The notes under the pieces were generated by a model that did no database searches, had not been told where the DNA came from, and saw only the letters and a list, made by a program, of their open reading frames with translations. From JAHCHG01 sp041394845 (GTDB lineage Bacteria > Acidobacteriota > Blastocatellia > Pyrinomonadales > Pyrinomonadaceae): a stretch of 64,000 bases of DNA. The position numbers and the translations under genes are program-made. Positions 44,885-53,417 of the stretch are shown in pieces; position 1 is the stretch's first letter, and every line of letters starts with the position of its first letter. The stretch covers positions 1,798,001-1,862,000 of the forward strand of contig JAWKHL010000001.1 of assembly GCA_041394845.1 (NCBI GenBank). Direction: 5' to 3'.

Positions 44885-45046
44885 GCCGTCGAAGACGGCG
44901 AGATATTTGTAGCCCACGATGCCAATCGTGGGGGTAAAATGTGCCAAAACCGACCAAGCCATTGAAAATGGCGATATGCCATGTCGCGGTTTCCTGTTCC
45001 CATAACTCGCGTTATGGGCTACAGACATATCGTCGGTTTCACCGAC
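44885..45046. repeat. Cluster of five REP-like hairpins
   Basis: Five short palindromes in a row, each with a 3-4-nt loop: GCCGTC-GAA-GACGGC (44885), CCCACGAT-GCCA-ATCGTGGG (44913), GCCATT-GAA-AATGGC (44958), CCCATAAC-TCGC-GTTATGGG (44999) and GTCGGT-TTC-ACCGAC (45032). Stem sequences differ but spacing is regular. The 44810-45153 gap has no gene. Confidence 0.75.
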
Positions 45047-45153
45047 TGATTTGTAAATTCATCAATTTCAAAGATCAGCTATCGAATACCTTTTTTTAGT
45101 CCTAAAGTTTAAAGAGTTGTGATTTTCTCGGGCTTTTTCACATTTGGCTAAAT

Positions 45154-45425
45154 TCAGGCCGCCCGTTTCATGGCTGACTCGTTCCTTATTTCGGCCACGA
45201 TCCGGTAGGAACGGAGCCGCTTTGATGATCGAAGATCATCGCGTTGATCATCAGTTCGTCGGCCCCGGTTCTTTCCAGAAATTCCGCCAATTTTTTCATA
45301 AGTCCTTCCCTTTTGCTCGTCATTTCCATTTCCTCGAATCGGTCAGATTTTCCGATGACCTCGCTTCCTTTTCGAGTTTTTCGATATAAACGGATCGACA
45401 CGAAACACGGGTTGTTGGGGCGCAC
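45154..45425 (-). pseudogene. Frameshifted C-terminal remnant of a luciferase-like monooxygenase
   Basis: The frame from 45425 reads FLERTGADELMINAMIFDHQS, the end of LLM-type flavin oxidoreductases, then loses frame. Shifting by one base near 45220 restores LRSYRIVAEI...MKRAA and a TGA at 45154. The N-terminal two thirds are missing. The family normally has about 330 residues. Confidence 0.75.
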
Positions 45426-45482
45426 AGAAAAACCGTTGCCAAGATCGCCGACCTGTTTCTTGTGAACTTGAAAAAACGTCCA

Positions 45483-46379
45483 TCAAACCTGTCCCGGCCA
45501 ATCATCTCCGCCCGCTTCTTTCCAACGCCGACGGATGGCCTCGAACTCTTCTGCGGGCAACGGCCCCTGCCCCACGTACCCGGCGTTTTGGCTCCAGCGA
45601 CCGGGTTTGGTCGTCCCGACGATGGCCGCCGTTACGCCCGGCACTGACAAAGTGAAACGGAGCGCTTTGCCGATCGATTCGCCCAGATCTCCGTCCAAAA
45701 AACCGTATTTCAGTTTTTGGATCCGGTCCCAGTATTCGTGGTGATAAGAGTCTTCGGGTTTGGACGAATTCCGCCAGACGGCGTTGGCCACCGGGCGTTT
45801 GGCGATGACTCCCATCTCCTTTTCGCGGGCCAGCGGGATCGTCAGATCGATCGCCTGTTGATCGGCCACCGAAACCGAGGTCTGCAAAGTGTCGAAGGCC
45901 CCGGTTTCGACCGCGAATCTGGCGTTTTCGGCGTCGCCCGAATAACCGATAAAACGCGTGTAACCGCGATCTCTGGCTTCGTTGAGAGCCTCGACCACCT
46001 CGCCTTTTTCCAGAACGTCCCGCCCGCAACTGTGCAGTTGGGCGACGTCCAGATAATCGGTCCGCAGGTTTTTCAGGCTCTGCCGGATGGTTTCAAGAAT
46101 TCCCTCCTTCGACCAGTCCGAACGGGTGAAACCGTCGAGCGCACCGCATTTGGAAACGAGGACGATCTCCTTGCGCCGGTCTCCGAGAGCCTCGCCGATC
46201 AGTTTTTCGCTTTTCCAGTAGGCGGCGGCCGTGTCGATAAAATTCAAACCGGCGTCGATGGCCGAATTCAAAAGCTCGGAAACCTTTTTCTGATCCTCAT
46301 CGAAATAACCGATCTCCGCGCCGCCAAAACCCAGACGGCTGACTTCCAGTCCGGTTTTCCCCAATTTTTTGTATTCCAT
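45483..46379 (-). CDS. Aldo/keto reductase
   Basis: 298 residues. NFIDTAAAYWKSEKLIG carries the catalytic Asp and Tyr, LVSKCG the Lys, AQLHSCG the His. A second AKR in the island, not close to the first. The stop lies 10 bp after the glutathione peroxidase gene start region in operon order. Confidence 0.92.
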   Translation of the reverse strand: MEYKKLGKTGLEVSRLGFGGAEIGYFDEDQKKVSELLNSAIDAGLNFIDTAAAYWKSEKLIGEALGDRRKEIVLVSKCGALDGFTRSDWSKEGILETIRQSLKNLRTDYLDVAQLHSCGRDVLEKGEVVEALNEARDRGYTRFIGYSGDAENARFAVETGAFDTLQTSVSVADQQAIDLTIPLAREKEMGVIAKRPVANAVWRNSSKPEDSYHHEYWDRIQKLKYGFLDGDLGESIGKALRFTLSVPGVTAAIVGTTKPGRWSQNAGYVGQGPLPAEEFEAIRRRWKEAGGDDWPGQV

Positions 46380-46389
46380 CGCTTTTCCC

Positions 46390-46938
46390 CTATTTGGACA
46401 GTTCGGCTTCGAGTTTTTCGATCAGACGTCCGTCCTCGGCCGTCACGTCGGGGGCAAAACGGGCGGCGATCCGGCCGTCCTTGCCGATCAGGAATTTCTC
46501 GAAATTCCACAAAACCTCCGAAGGCGCCGACCTCAGATGACCGTAACCCTTCAGATTTTCCTCCAGACCGCCGTCGTTGATGTCGGTAACGGGTTTATGC
46601 TCGGTCAGATATTGGTAAAGATCGTGTTGGTCATCGCCCTTGACCGAGATCTTTGAAAAAAGCGGAAACTGAACGTTGAAATTGGTGTCGCAGAATTCCT
46701 TGATCTCCTCTTCGGTCCCCGGTTCCTGACCCAGAAAATTGTTGGCCGGAAACCCGAGAACCTCAAAGCCCCGGTCGTGATAGTTTTCGTAAAGTTTTTC
46801 CAACCCCTCATATTGCGGGGTCAAACCGCATTTCGAAGCCACGTTGACGACCAGCAGAACCTTGTCCTGATATTGGCTCAGATCCGTTTCCTCGCCGTCG
46901 ATGGTTTTGACGGGAATGTCATAAAGTTCCTTGCTCAT
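46390..46938 (-). CDS. Glutathione peroxidase, cysteine type
   Basis: 182 residues. Active-site NVASKCGLTPQYEGLE, GFPANNFLGQEPG and W-containing NFEKFLIG. The peroxidatic residue is Cys, not selenocysteine. Reduces hydroperoxides, probably with thioredoxin. Confidence 0.94.
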   Translation of the reverse strand: MSKELYDIPVKTIDGEETDLSQYQDKVLLVVNVASKCGLTPQYEGLEKLYENYHDRGFEVLGFPANNFLGQEPGTEEEIKEFCDTNFNVQFPLFSKISVKGDDQHDLYQYLTEHKPVTDINDGGLEENLKGYGHLRSAPSEVLWNFEKFLIGKDGRIAARFAPDVTAEDGRLIEKLEAELSK

Positions 46939-46949
46939 TGTTTTTCCTC

Positions 46950-47597
46950 CTATTCCTTATCTTTTCTAGCTATCATAAGTCCGTCCCGAACGGCGAACAA
47001 AATATTGGAAACCCGCGGGTCCCGGTTGATCTTTTGGTTGTATTTGTGCAAAGCCTCGGTCGAAGCCGACACTTCCTTGCCCTGTTCGGCCCTTAAAACG
47101 TCGCCGCTCCAGAGAACATTATCGGCAATGATCAGACCGCCGATCCGCATTTTGGGAAAGACCAGATCGTAATAATTCGAATAATTCTCCTTATCGGCGT
47201 CGATAAAAACCAGATCGAACGTCTCGTCCAGACCGGGGATGATCTCCGTTGCCGGGCCGAGATGCGCCTCGATCTTTTCCCCGAGTTCGCTTTCGCCCCA
47301 GAATTTCCGGGCGATGGCGTTGGTCTCCGGGTTGACATCAAGAGTGATGACCTTGCCGTCCCCGGTCAATCCCTCGGCCAGACAAAGCGCCGAATATCCC
47401 ATGTAGGTTCCGATCTCAAGAATTCGTCGGGGATTGATCATCAGGCTGAACATGGCCAGCAGGCGTCCCTGATAAAAACCGGAAAGCATACTCTTGTCAT
47501 CGCGTTCGTCAAAAGTCTTCCGGCGCAGAGCCTGCAAGACGTCGCTTTCGGCCGAAGTGTAGCGCTCGGCGTAATCCTGTATGTTTTTTTCGATCAT
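46950..47597 (-). CDS. O-methyltransferase, caffeoyl-CoA type
   Basis: 215 residues. SAM site EIGTYMGYSALCLAEGL, metal/acid motif FIDADKENYSNYYDL. Family 3 catechol-type O-methyltransferase. ATG 47597 is chosen; upstream residues overlap the next gene. Confidence 0.92.
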   Translation of the reverse strand: MIEKNIQDYAERYTSAESDVLQALRRKTFDERDDKSMLSGFYQGRLLAMFSLMINPRRILEIGTYMGYSALCLAEGLTGDGKVITLDVNPETNAIARKFWGESELGEKIEAHLGPATEIIPGLDETFDLVFIDADKENYSNYYDLVFPKMRIGGLIIADNVLWSGDVLRAEQGKEVSASTEALHKYNQKINRDPRVSNILFAVRDGLMIARKDKE

Positions 47598-47604
47598 ATT
47601 TTTT

Positions 47605-47877
47605 CTATAAATTCGGTTTGATTTTTTCAAAGGCCTCGGCCGAGGTCATCACCTCAAAGACCTCAAAATCGACCAGATCCTCCCAGTTGGAAATCCAACG
47701 GTCGAGCAGTTCCCGCTCCTCGGTTTCCATCAATTGAAAACACTTCCGAAATTCGCCATCGACCCAACTGCTGACGTAAGTCAACCCTTCCGGAGCGAGC
47801 CTCCCTCGATCCCGAAACCGCCGGTAAACTGGCAAATAATCCCCGTTCCGAAAATGCTCAACGATCATAAACAGCAT
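47605..47877 (-). CDS. DUF3303-like small protein
   Basis: About 90 residues; MLFMIVEHFRNGDYLPVYRRFRDRG matches the DUF3303 pattern (antibiotic-monooxygenase-like fold). No function known. ATG 47868 (MIVEHF) is an alternative. Confidence 0.75.
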   Translation of the reverse strand: MLFMIVEHFRNGDYLPVYRRFRDRGRLAPEGLTYVSSWVDGEFRKCFQLMETEERELLDRWISNWEDLVDFEVFEVMTSAEAFEKIKPNL

Positions 47878-47901
47878 AAAGACCGCCCGGACTAAATCCC
47901 C

Positions 47902-47928
47902 CAATCCGAAATCCGAAATCCAAAATCA
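47902..47928. repeat. Single heptamer-repeat arm
   Basis: CAATCCGAAATCCGAAATCC continuing to AAAATC: three to four heptamers of the AAATCCG/AAATCCA type without an inverted partner nearby. It ends at the stop of the DUF5335-like gene. Confidence 0.75.
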
Positions 47929-48303
47929 AGAGGCTCCATCGACCCTTGATTCGAACCTCAGGCTGATCAAAGCGTTGGTGTCGTCGGTGATCTCTAAAGC
48001 GTCCTCGCTTCCGTCGGTATCGTACTGAACCGAAATCCCACGGACATTGGTGATCAGATCCTTCTGCTTGTCGGCGTTCTTGTCCCCTCGGTCGATTCTG
48101 ATGACCTCAACATCGGACCTGTTCCCGACCCGTTTCAGTGAAATGTCTTCCAGATGGGCCTCTTTTTCCTCTTCCTCGACATTTCGCCCCCGGAAAACTT
48201 CAAACCGGGCCCGGCGATTGTAATTGCGCTTGGTAAAATCGCGCAAAAATTCCCCCCAGTTATCGGGTTCGATCTGGGCGATCGGTTCTTCTGGTTCGCT
48301 CAT
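47926..48303 (-). CDS. DUF5335-like hypothetical protein
   Basis: 125 residues, very acidic (EVFRGRNVEEEEKEAHLEDI). PDNWGEFLRDFTKRN resembles the DUF5335 opening. Unknown role. Confidence 0.65.
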   Translation of the reverse strand: MSEPEEPIAQIEPDNWGEFLRDFTKRNYNRRARFEVFRGRNVEEEEKEAHLEDISLKRVGNRSDVEVIRIDRGDKNADKQKDLITNVRGISVQYDTDGSEDALEITDDTNALISLRFESRVDGAS

Positions 48304-48323
48304 AAACTCTCTCCTCCTGAAAT

Positions 48324-49328
48324 TTATATTGTGATCACGATCTTTCCGAAATGAGAACCGCTTTCCATGTATTTAAGCGCATCGACGGTTTCTTCGAAAG
48401 CAAAGGTCCGGTCGATGACGGGTTTTATCCGGTGCTGAGTCATCAGATGGTTCATCGCCTCGAACATCTGGCGCGAGCCGACGAAAATCCCCTGCAACCG
48501 AACCGCTTTCATCAGGATCGAAACGGGATTGATCTCGCCCGGCCCCGACAAAACTCCGATAACGGCGATATGGCCGCCCACCCGAACCGCATTGAGCGAT
48601 TTTTGCAAAGTTCCCGCGCCGCCGACCTCGACGACGTGATCGACCCCGCGTTTTTCGGTCAATTCCATCACGGCCCGGTCCCAGTCTTCCCTTTCCCTGT
48701 AATTGATCACATCCTGCGCCCCCAACTCCCGGGCTTTTTCCAGCTTTTCGTCGCTCGAAGAAGTGATGATCGTCCTCAGGCCGAATGATCCGGCAAGTTG
48801 GAGGGCGAAGACGGAGACCCCACCGGTTCCCTGCAAGAGGATCGAATCGTTGGAAACGACCCGCCCCGATTCGAACAATGCGTTAAAAGCGGTCAAGGCG
48901 GCGCAGGGCAGAGTCGCGCCTTCTTCATACGACAGATGTTCCGGTATTTTCACCAGTGAACTTTCGGGAAAGACGCCGAACTCGCGCAAAACCCCGTCAA
49001 CATCGCCGCCGAGAGCCGTTTTTGCTTTTTCGAAAGTGATCCCGCCGTCGAGCCAGCCCTGCATGAAGATCGGCATCACCCGGTCTCCGACCTGCCATTC
49101 GGAGACGTTTTCGCCGACCTCGACCACCTCACCGGCCCCGTCCGAAAACGGAACCAGAGGCATTTTCAGCTTCGGGTTGTACCAACCTTTGACCATCATC
49201 AGATCGCGGTAGTTCAAGGACGCGGCCCGGAATCTGACCAGCACCTCGCCCGCCGCCGGCGCCGGGCGAGCCCTTTCAACCAGAGCCAGACGATCGACCC
49301 CGAATTCCTGTATCTCAAATGATTTCAT
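48324..49328 (-). CDS. NAD(P)-dependent alcohol dehydrogenase-like MDR protein
   Basis: 334 residues. LNYRDLMMVKGWYNP and LQGTGGVSVFALQLA mark the MDR fold; PLVPFSDGAGEVVEVG lacks the catalytic-zinc Cys/His of true ADHs. Substrate unknown; probably quinone or enone. Confidence 0.9.
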   Translation of the reverse strand: MKSFEIQEFGVDRLALVERARPAPAAGEVLVRFRAASLNYRDLMMVKGWYNPKLKMPLVPFSDGAGEVVEVGENVSEWQVGDRVMPIFMQGWLDGGITFEKAKTALGGDVDGVLREFGVFPESSLVKIPEHLSYEEGATLPCAALTAFNALFESGRVVSNDSILLQGTGGVSVFALQLAGSFGLRTIITSSSDEKLEKARELGAQDVINYREREDWDRAVMELTEKRGVDHVVEVGGAGTLQKSLNAVRVGGHIAVIGVLSGPGEINPVSILMKAVRLQGIFVGSRQMFEAMNHLMTQHRIKPVIDRTFAFEETVDALKYMESGSHFGKIVITI

Positions 49329-49337
49329 AAGTTTTAT

Positions 49338-50138
49338 TTAACCGATTCTCAAAGATGTCATCGAAATTGAACCGAGGTCAATTCCGTCGTTAAAGATCTC
49401 GACCGGGTCGTCCCCGCGCTTTAAGGCCAGCGCGTAAAGCAAGGGCAGAAAATGTTCGGCGGTCGGTACGGCCAGAGAGACATCCTTTCCTAATTTGTCA
49501 TAATGCAGTAGTTTATCAAATTCCCCGGCCAGTATCATTTCCTTAAACCTTTGATTGGCATTGACCGCCCAATCCTGCGGTTGCGAGTCGCGAAAATCGA
49601 TCATCCTCAGGTTATGAACCATATTTCCGCTGCCGATGATCAGAACTCCCCGCCGACGAAGGAAATCCAGATCTCCGGCCATTTCGAAATGCGAGGCGGG
49701 ATCTTTTCTTCTGTCCAGGCTCATCTGCAAAACCGGCACGTCCGCTTCCGGAAATAGTTTTCGCAGAACGGTCCAGGCCCCGTGATCGAGGCCCCATTGA
49801 TAATCGAGCCACACCGGACCGGGGTTTAACCTTCCGGCCACCTCGGAGGCCAACCGGGGATCGCCCGGCGCATCGTAACGAACTTCATATAGTTCGGGCG
49901 GAAACCCGTAGAAATCGTGGATCGTTCGCGGCTTCGGCCCGGCCGTTATTCTCGTCCCGGATGTTTCCCAATGAGCCGAGATGACCAGAACCGCACGAGG
50001 CCGCGGGATATTCCCGACCGCATTTTTCCAACCCTTCGTGTATTGGTTCTCTTGGATCCCGTACATGGGGTTGCCGTGGCCGATGAACAGCACGGGCATT
50101 TTTCCGGCCAGACTCTCGTTTTGTTCTTCGTTCATCAA
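49338..50138 (-). CDS. ygiD: 4,5-DOPA dioxygenase extradiol-like (LigB/YgiD)
   Basis: 266 residues. FIGHGNPMYGI, VISAHWETSG and WGLDHGAWTVLRKLFP provide the metal histidines of the class III extradiol fold. It cleaves catechol-type rings with oxygen; the natural substrate is unknown. Confidence 0.92.
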   Translation of the reverse strand: MMNEEQNESLAGKMPVLFIGHGNPMYGIQENQYTKGWKNAVGNIPRPRAVLVISAHWETSGTRITAGPKPRTIHDFYGFPPELYEVRYDAPGDPRLASEVAGRLNPGPVWLDYQWGLDHGAWTVLRKLFPEADVPVLQMSLDRRKDPASHFEMAGDLDFLRRRGVLIIGSGNMVHNLRMIDFRDSQPQDWAVNANQRFKEMILAGEFDKLLHYDKLGKDVSLAVPTAEHFLPLLYALALKRGDDPVEIFNDGIDLGSISMTSLRIG

Positions 50139-50265
50139 ATATATTTATTTGCCCGCAAAAAAAAGCTCGAAAAAGAAGACAGGAAAAAATTTTCTCGCCG
50201 ATTTCACGGGCAAAATTTTGTTCCCCCGGCCGCCCCCTCAAGCCGGAGACGATCCGGAGCTATTT

Positions 50266-50886
50266 TTAAAAAACCGCCTGCGGCCGTTTCCGTTCGGCCC
50301 ATTGTTCCGCCAAAACCTCAAACTCTTTTTGGATCTCATTTTCCTTGTCTTTGATGTACCAGCGCTGAAGGTTTTCCATCATCAATTTCTTTTCCGCCCC
50401 CTGCGAGCGCATTTCCAGAAAATAATCCATCGCCTTCTGCGGCCGGGGCCCCCACGTTCCGATCTCTTCGAGAGTTTCCCCGTCGAGTGCGATCAGTTTC
50501 GGGATCGACCGCGCCCCGTTGGTCAAATAAGCGTCCATCAATTCGGGGTTCTCGTCGCGCAGGACGTAGCGGGTTTCGATCAGTGAATTCTCGTGTGCCA
50601 TCTTTTCGATGACCGGAATGTTCTGGGCCGCGTCGCCGCACCAGCCTTCGGTGATAATCAGCCAGATCATCTTCCGTTTGATCTTTTTGACCTTTTCCCG
50701 GAGCGATTCGTTTATCCCGACAGTTACGCCGAGCCGTTTCATCCGCTGACGGTTGATCTTGCCGTAATTGAACATCGCCTCCGATTGATTCGGCCCGGTC
50801 GTTTTCCCTTGAGCCAAAAGATCATCAATAAGGGCGATGTACTCGGCATAAGCCATCGATTTTTCCACGTAAACGTTAATTTTCAT
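50266..50886 (-). CDS. Thioredoxin-like protein with single active-site cysteine
   Basis: 206 residues. The thioredoxin motif reads EGWCGDAAQ, so the second cysteine of CxxC is Ala. The cis-Pro loop GARSIPKLIALD is intact. Such proteins may act as one-cysteine reductases or bind substrates. Confidence 0.85.
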   Translation of the reverse strand: MKINVYVEKSMAYAEYIALIDDLLAQGKTTGPNQSEAMFNYGKINRQRMKRLGVTVGINESLREKVKKIKRKMIWLIITEGWCGDAAQNIPVIEKMAHENSLIETRYVLRDENPELMDAYLTNGARSIPKLIALDGETLEEIGTWGPRPQKAMDYFLEMRSQGAEKKLMMENLQRWYIKDKENEIQKEFEVLAEQWAERKRPQAVF

Positions 50887-50957
50887 AAGTTCCTTTTCGG
50901 AAACGGAAAAGGAATTTCATTTTTCCCTTTCCGTTTCCGAATCCTGAAAAAAAATAA

Positions 50958-51710
50958 TCAAACCTGTCCCAGACCGCCGTCAACCGAGATCTCGCTGCCC
51001 TGGATAAAAGACGAATCGTCCGAAGCCAGAAAAGCTATGGTTTTGGCGATCTCGGAGGGTTCACCAAACCGCCCCAGCGGCACCATATTCGGAAGACTTT
51101 CGCCGAATTCGGCGGCCTGTGTTTCCGACAGATCCATCTTTCCGAAGATCGGAGTGGCGACCGGCCCCGGACTGACGGCGTTGACGCGGATCTTGCGACC
51201 GCTCAGTTCGGCCGACATCGTCCGGACAAAGGAACGCAAGGCCGCTTTGGTCGCGGCGTAAACCACCATTCCGGGAAACCCCTTGGAACCGACGACCGAG
51301 GTCGTAAAAACTATCGAAGCCCCGTCGTTCAAAGCCGAAAGACTTTTCTGCACCGTGAACAAAGCCCCTTTGACGTTGATGTTCATCACCTGGTCGTAAT
51401 GGTCCTCATCGACCAGTTCAAGCGGCCGGACGTTGGCCACCCCGGCGTTGGCCACCAAAACGTCGATCTTTCCGAATCTTTCGCCGACGATTGAAAACAG
51501 ATTTTCCAGATCGGCCAGACTGGTAACATCTCCGCGAACCGCCAGCGCGTTCTCCGAACCGAGGGTTTCAATCGCCCGATCCAGCGATTCCTGCGAACGC
51601 CCGAAGATGACCACCTTGGCTCCCTCATTGACAAACTCCCGGGCCGTGGCCAGACCGATCCCGCTGTTGCCGCCCGTAATGACGGCAACCTTATTCTGTA
51701 AATTGCTCAT
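50958..51710 (-). CDS. Short-chain dehydrogenase/reductase
   Basis: 250 residues. ITGGNSGIGLATAREF, VANAGVAN, TTSVVGSKG and YAATKAAL. NAD(P)-dependent oxidoreductase. Confidence 0.94.
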   Translation of the reverse strand: MSNLQNKVAVITGGNSGIGLATAREFVNEGAKVVIFGRSQESLDRAIETLGSENALAVRGDVTSLADLENLFSIVGERFGKIDVLVANAGVANVRPLELVDEDHYDQVMNINVKGALFTVQKSLSALNDGASIVFTTSVVGSKGFPGMVVYAATKAALRSFVRTMSAELSGRKIRVNAVSPGPVATPIFGKMDLSETQAAEFGESLPNMVPLGRFGEPSEIAKTIAFLASDDSSFIQGSEISVDGGLGQV

Positions 51711-51789
51711 TTTTTTCTACCTTCCCTTAATCTTTTATTTGTTTTTTTTCCGGCCGGAATGTTTCCGCCGTTCTTTTTTTTATTTGTTA

Positions 51790-52194
51790 TCAGTCGATCG
51801 GTTTTTTGTTTAATAACCGATCCACCGCCCATTCGCCGCCTCCGGCGAAGGTGAAATACAAAAAGACGAAACTGTAAACCACCGCCAGTTCGCCCCTGTT
51901 GACGATCGGCAGAAATCCCTGCGGGGCGTGGGCCATAAAATAAGCCACCGCCAGCAGGCCGCTCAGCAGGAAAGCCACCGGACGCGTCAAAAGTCCGATC
52001 AAAAACAGGAGTCCTCCGAAAAATTCCAGAACTCCGGCCACCAGCATCAGCGGCGGGAGACTTCCGCCCCCGCCCTGAGGCGAAGGCGGATACCCGAAAA
52101 GTTTCTGGCTTCCGTGCCATAACAGCAGAAATCCGACAATGATCCGCAAAATGCTCAGTGCCCTCGGCGACCATTTGGTCAAAAATCCGTTCAT
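51790..52194 (-). CDS. DoxX family membrane protein
   Basis: 134 residues, four membrane helices (LRIIVGFLLLWHGSQKLFG, LMLVAGVLEFFGGLLFLIG and others). DoxX proteins occur with redox enzymes; function unclear. Confidence 0.9.
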   Translation of the reverse strand: MNGFLTKWSPRALSILRIIVGFLLLWHGSQKLFGYPPSPQGGGGSLPPLMLVAGVLEFFGGLLFLIGLLTRPVAFLLSGLLAVAYFMAHAPQGFLPIVNRGELAVVYSFVFLYFTFAGGGEWAVDRLLNKKPID

Positions 52195-52230
52195 TTATTT
52201 CTCTCCTCCAACCTTATTTTTTTCAATTCG

Positions 52231-52884
52231 TCAAATTCGCTCGATCAGCTTTTCTTTTGAAAAACGCACCTTGGGCAGAGGTTCCAGCCAATCGCCATCG
52301 GCATCTCGGTAACCGATGGCGCACAGAGCGGTTGCCGTGTAGTCCTTGAGCCCGAGGATCTGATCAAACTGATCGGGTTCGAATCCTTCCATCGGACAGG
52401 CGTCGATTCCCAAAAGGGCGGCCGTTTCCAGCAGGAATCCGAGCGCGATATAAGCCTGCCGCTGGGACCAGGGTCCGATCCATCCGCCGGCGACCGCTTT
52501 TTTTCTGAATCCCTCGATCATGTTCTCGTAATCGGCCAGCATTTCTCTCGGCGTTCCCCGCACTTCGACGATCCGGTCGATGAACTCGGCGACATGGTTT
52601 TCGGCCATGTCCTTGCGTGCCGTAACCACAACCAGATGCGAAGAATCGGTGATCTGCGCCTGTCCCCAGGCGGCCGGCCGGAGTTTTTCCTTCATTTCCG
52701 GGTCCGTTACGACGAGGAATTTGAAGGGCTGAAGCCCGAAACTCGAAGGCGCCAGGATCAAAGCCTGTTCCAAAATTTCCCAATCTTCGTCGGAAACCTT
52801 TTTTTCCGGGTCGAATTTTTTGGTGGCGTAACGCCAGTTAAGCTGATCTAGAATTGTTTTCTTGTCCGGTAAATTCTTGCTCAT
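52231..52884 (-). CDS. NAD(P)H-dependent nitroreductase (NfsB/YfkO-like)
   Basis: 217 residues. RYATKKFDPEKKVSDEDW, LAPSSFGLQPFKFLVVT and GIDACPMEGFEPDQF are family motifs binding FMN. It reduces nitroaromatics and quinones. A palindrome related to the Rrf2 operator precedes it. Confidence 0.94.
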   Translation of the reverse strand: MSKNLPDKKTILDQLNWRYATKKFDPEKKVSDEDWEILEQALILAPSSFGLQPFKFLVVTDPEMKEKLRPAAWGQAQITDSSHLVVVTARKDMAENHVAEFIDRIVEVRGTPREMLADYENMIEGFRKKAVAGGWIGPWSQRQAYIALGFLLETAALLGIDACPMEGFEPDQFDQILGLKDYTATALCAIGYRDADGDWLEPLPKVRFSKEKLIERI

Positions 52885-52904
52885 AAAATTGTTGTTTCTA
52901 AAAA

Positions 52905-52946
52905 TTTAACTTGTTTGTAACATTTACTGATACAAAACAAGTTAAA
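52905..52946. promoter_or_regulatory. Large palindrome upstream of the nitroreductase gene
   Basis: TTTAACTTGTTT (52905-52916) is inverted at the right end (to 52946). Its inner core is TTTGTAAC-N7-GATACAAA (52914-52936), one half perfect and the other with one change from the Rrf2-type site. Confidence 0.6.
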
Positions 52947-52982
52947 AAACCCCCTGTTTGAATAAAAAAACTTTTTGGCGTT

Positions 52983-53417
52983 CTAGCCCAATTTTCCCTT
53001 GCCGCTCTCGATTGCCCTGATGACATCCGCCAGTGTGTATCTGACCAGTTGCTCCTCAATGGCCCGGTCGATGTTCTTTTGAAGATGACACAGCACCGAT
53101 TCGATGTTCTTCCCGACCGGACAATCCTGACTCGGTTTCTGCCGATGAAGCGAAAACACCTCGCCGGTCGAAACCGCCTGATACACATCGTTGAGATTGA
53201 TCTCTTCGACCTTTTTGGCCAAAAGGGTTCCGCCGCTGGCTCCTTTTTGCGAAACGACCAGATCGGCCTCCTGCAGACTGCACAGCAAACGGCGGATGAC
53301 AACGGCATTGGTGTTGACGCTTTCGGCGATGCATTCGGACTTGACCTTTTGATCGCCGTTCTTGGCCAACATTGCCAAAATATGAATCGCTACTGCAAAT
53401 TGACTGTTTGACGCCAT
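52983..53417 (-). CDS. Rrf2 family transcriptional regulator
   Basis: 144 residues. The winged HTH has VNTNAVVIRRLLCSLQEADLV and the GASGGTLLAKK wing. Only two cysteines are near the sensor region (QDCPVGKNIESVLC), fewer than in IscR/NsrR cluster-binding forms, so it may sense thiol oxidation or electrophiles like YwnA/CymR-like members. First gene of the minus-strand island; operator overlaps its start. Confidence 0.92.
   Translation of the reverse strand: MASNSQFAVAIHILAMLAKNGDQKVKSECIAESVNTNAVVIRRLLCSLQEADLVVSQKGASGGTLLAKKVEEINLNDVYQAVSTGEVFSLHRQKPSQDCPVGKNIESVLCHLQKNIDRAIEEQLVRYTLADVIRAIESGKGKLG

Noticed and set aside
44885..45046. Row of hairpins as a CRISPR array
   Set aside because: Stems differ in sequence and there is no constant repeat with spacers of even length.
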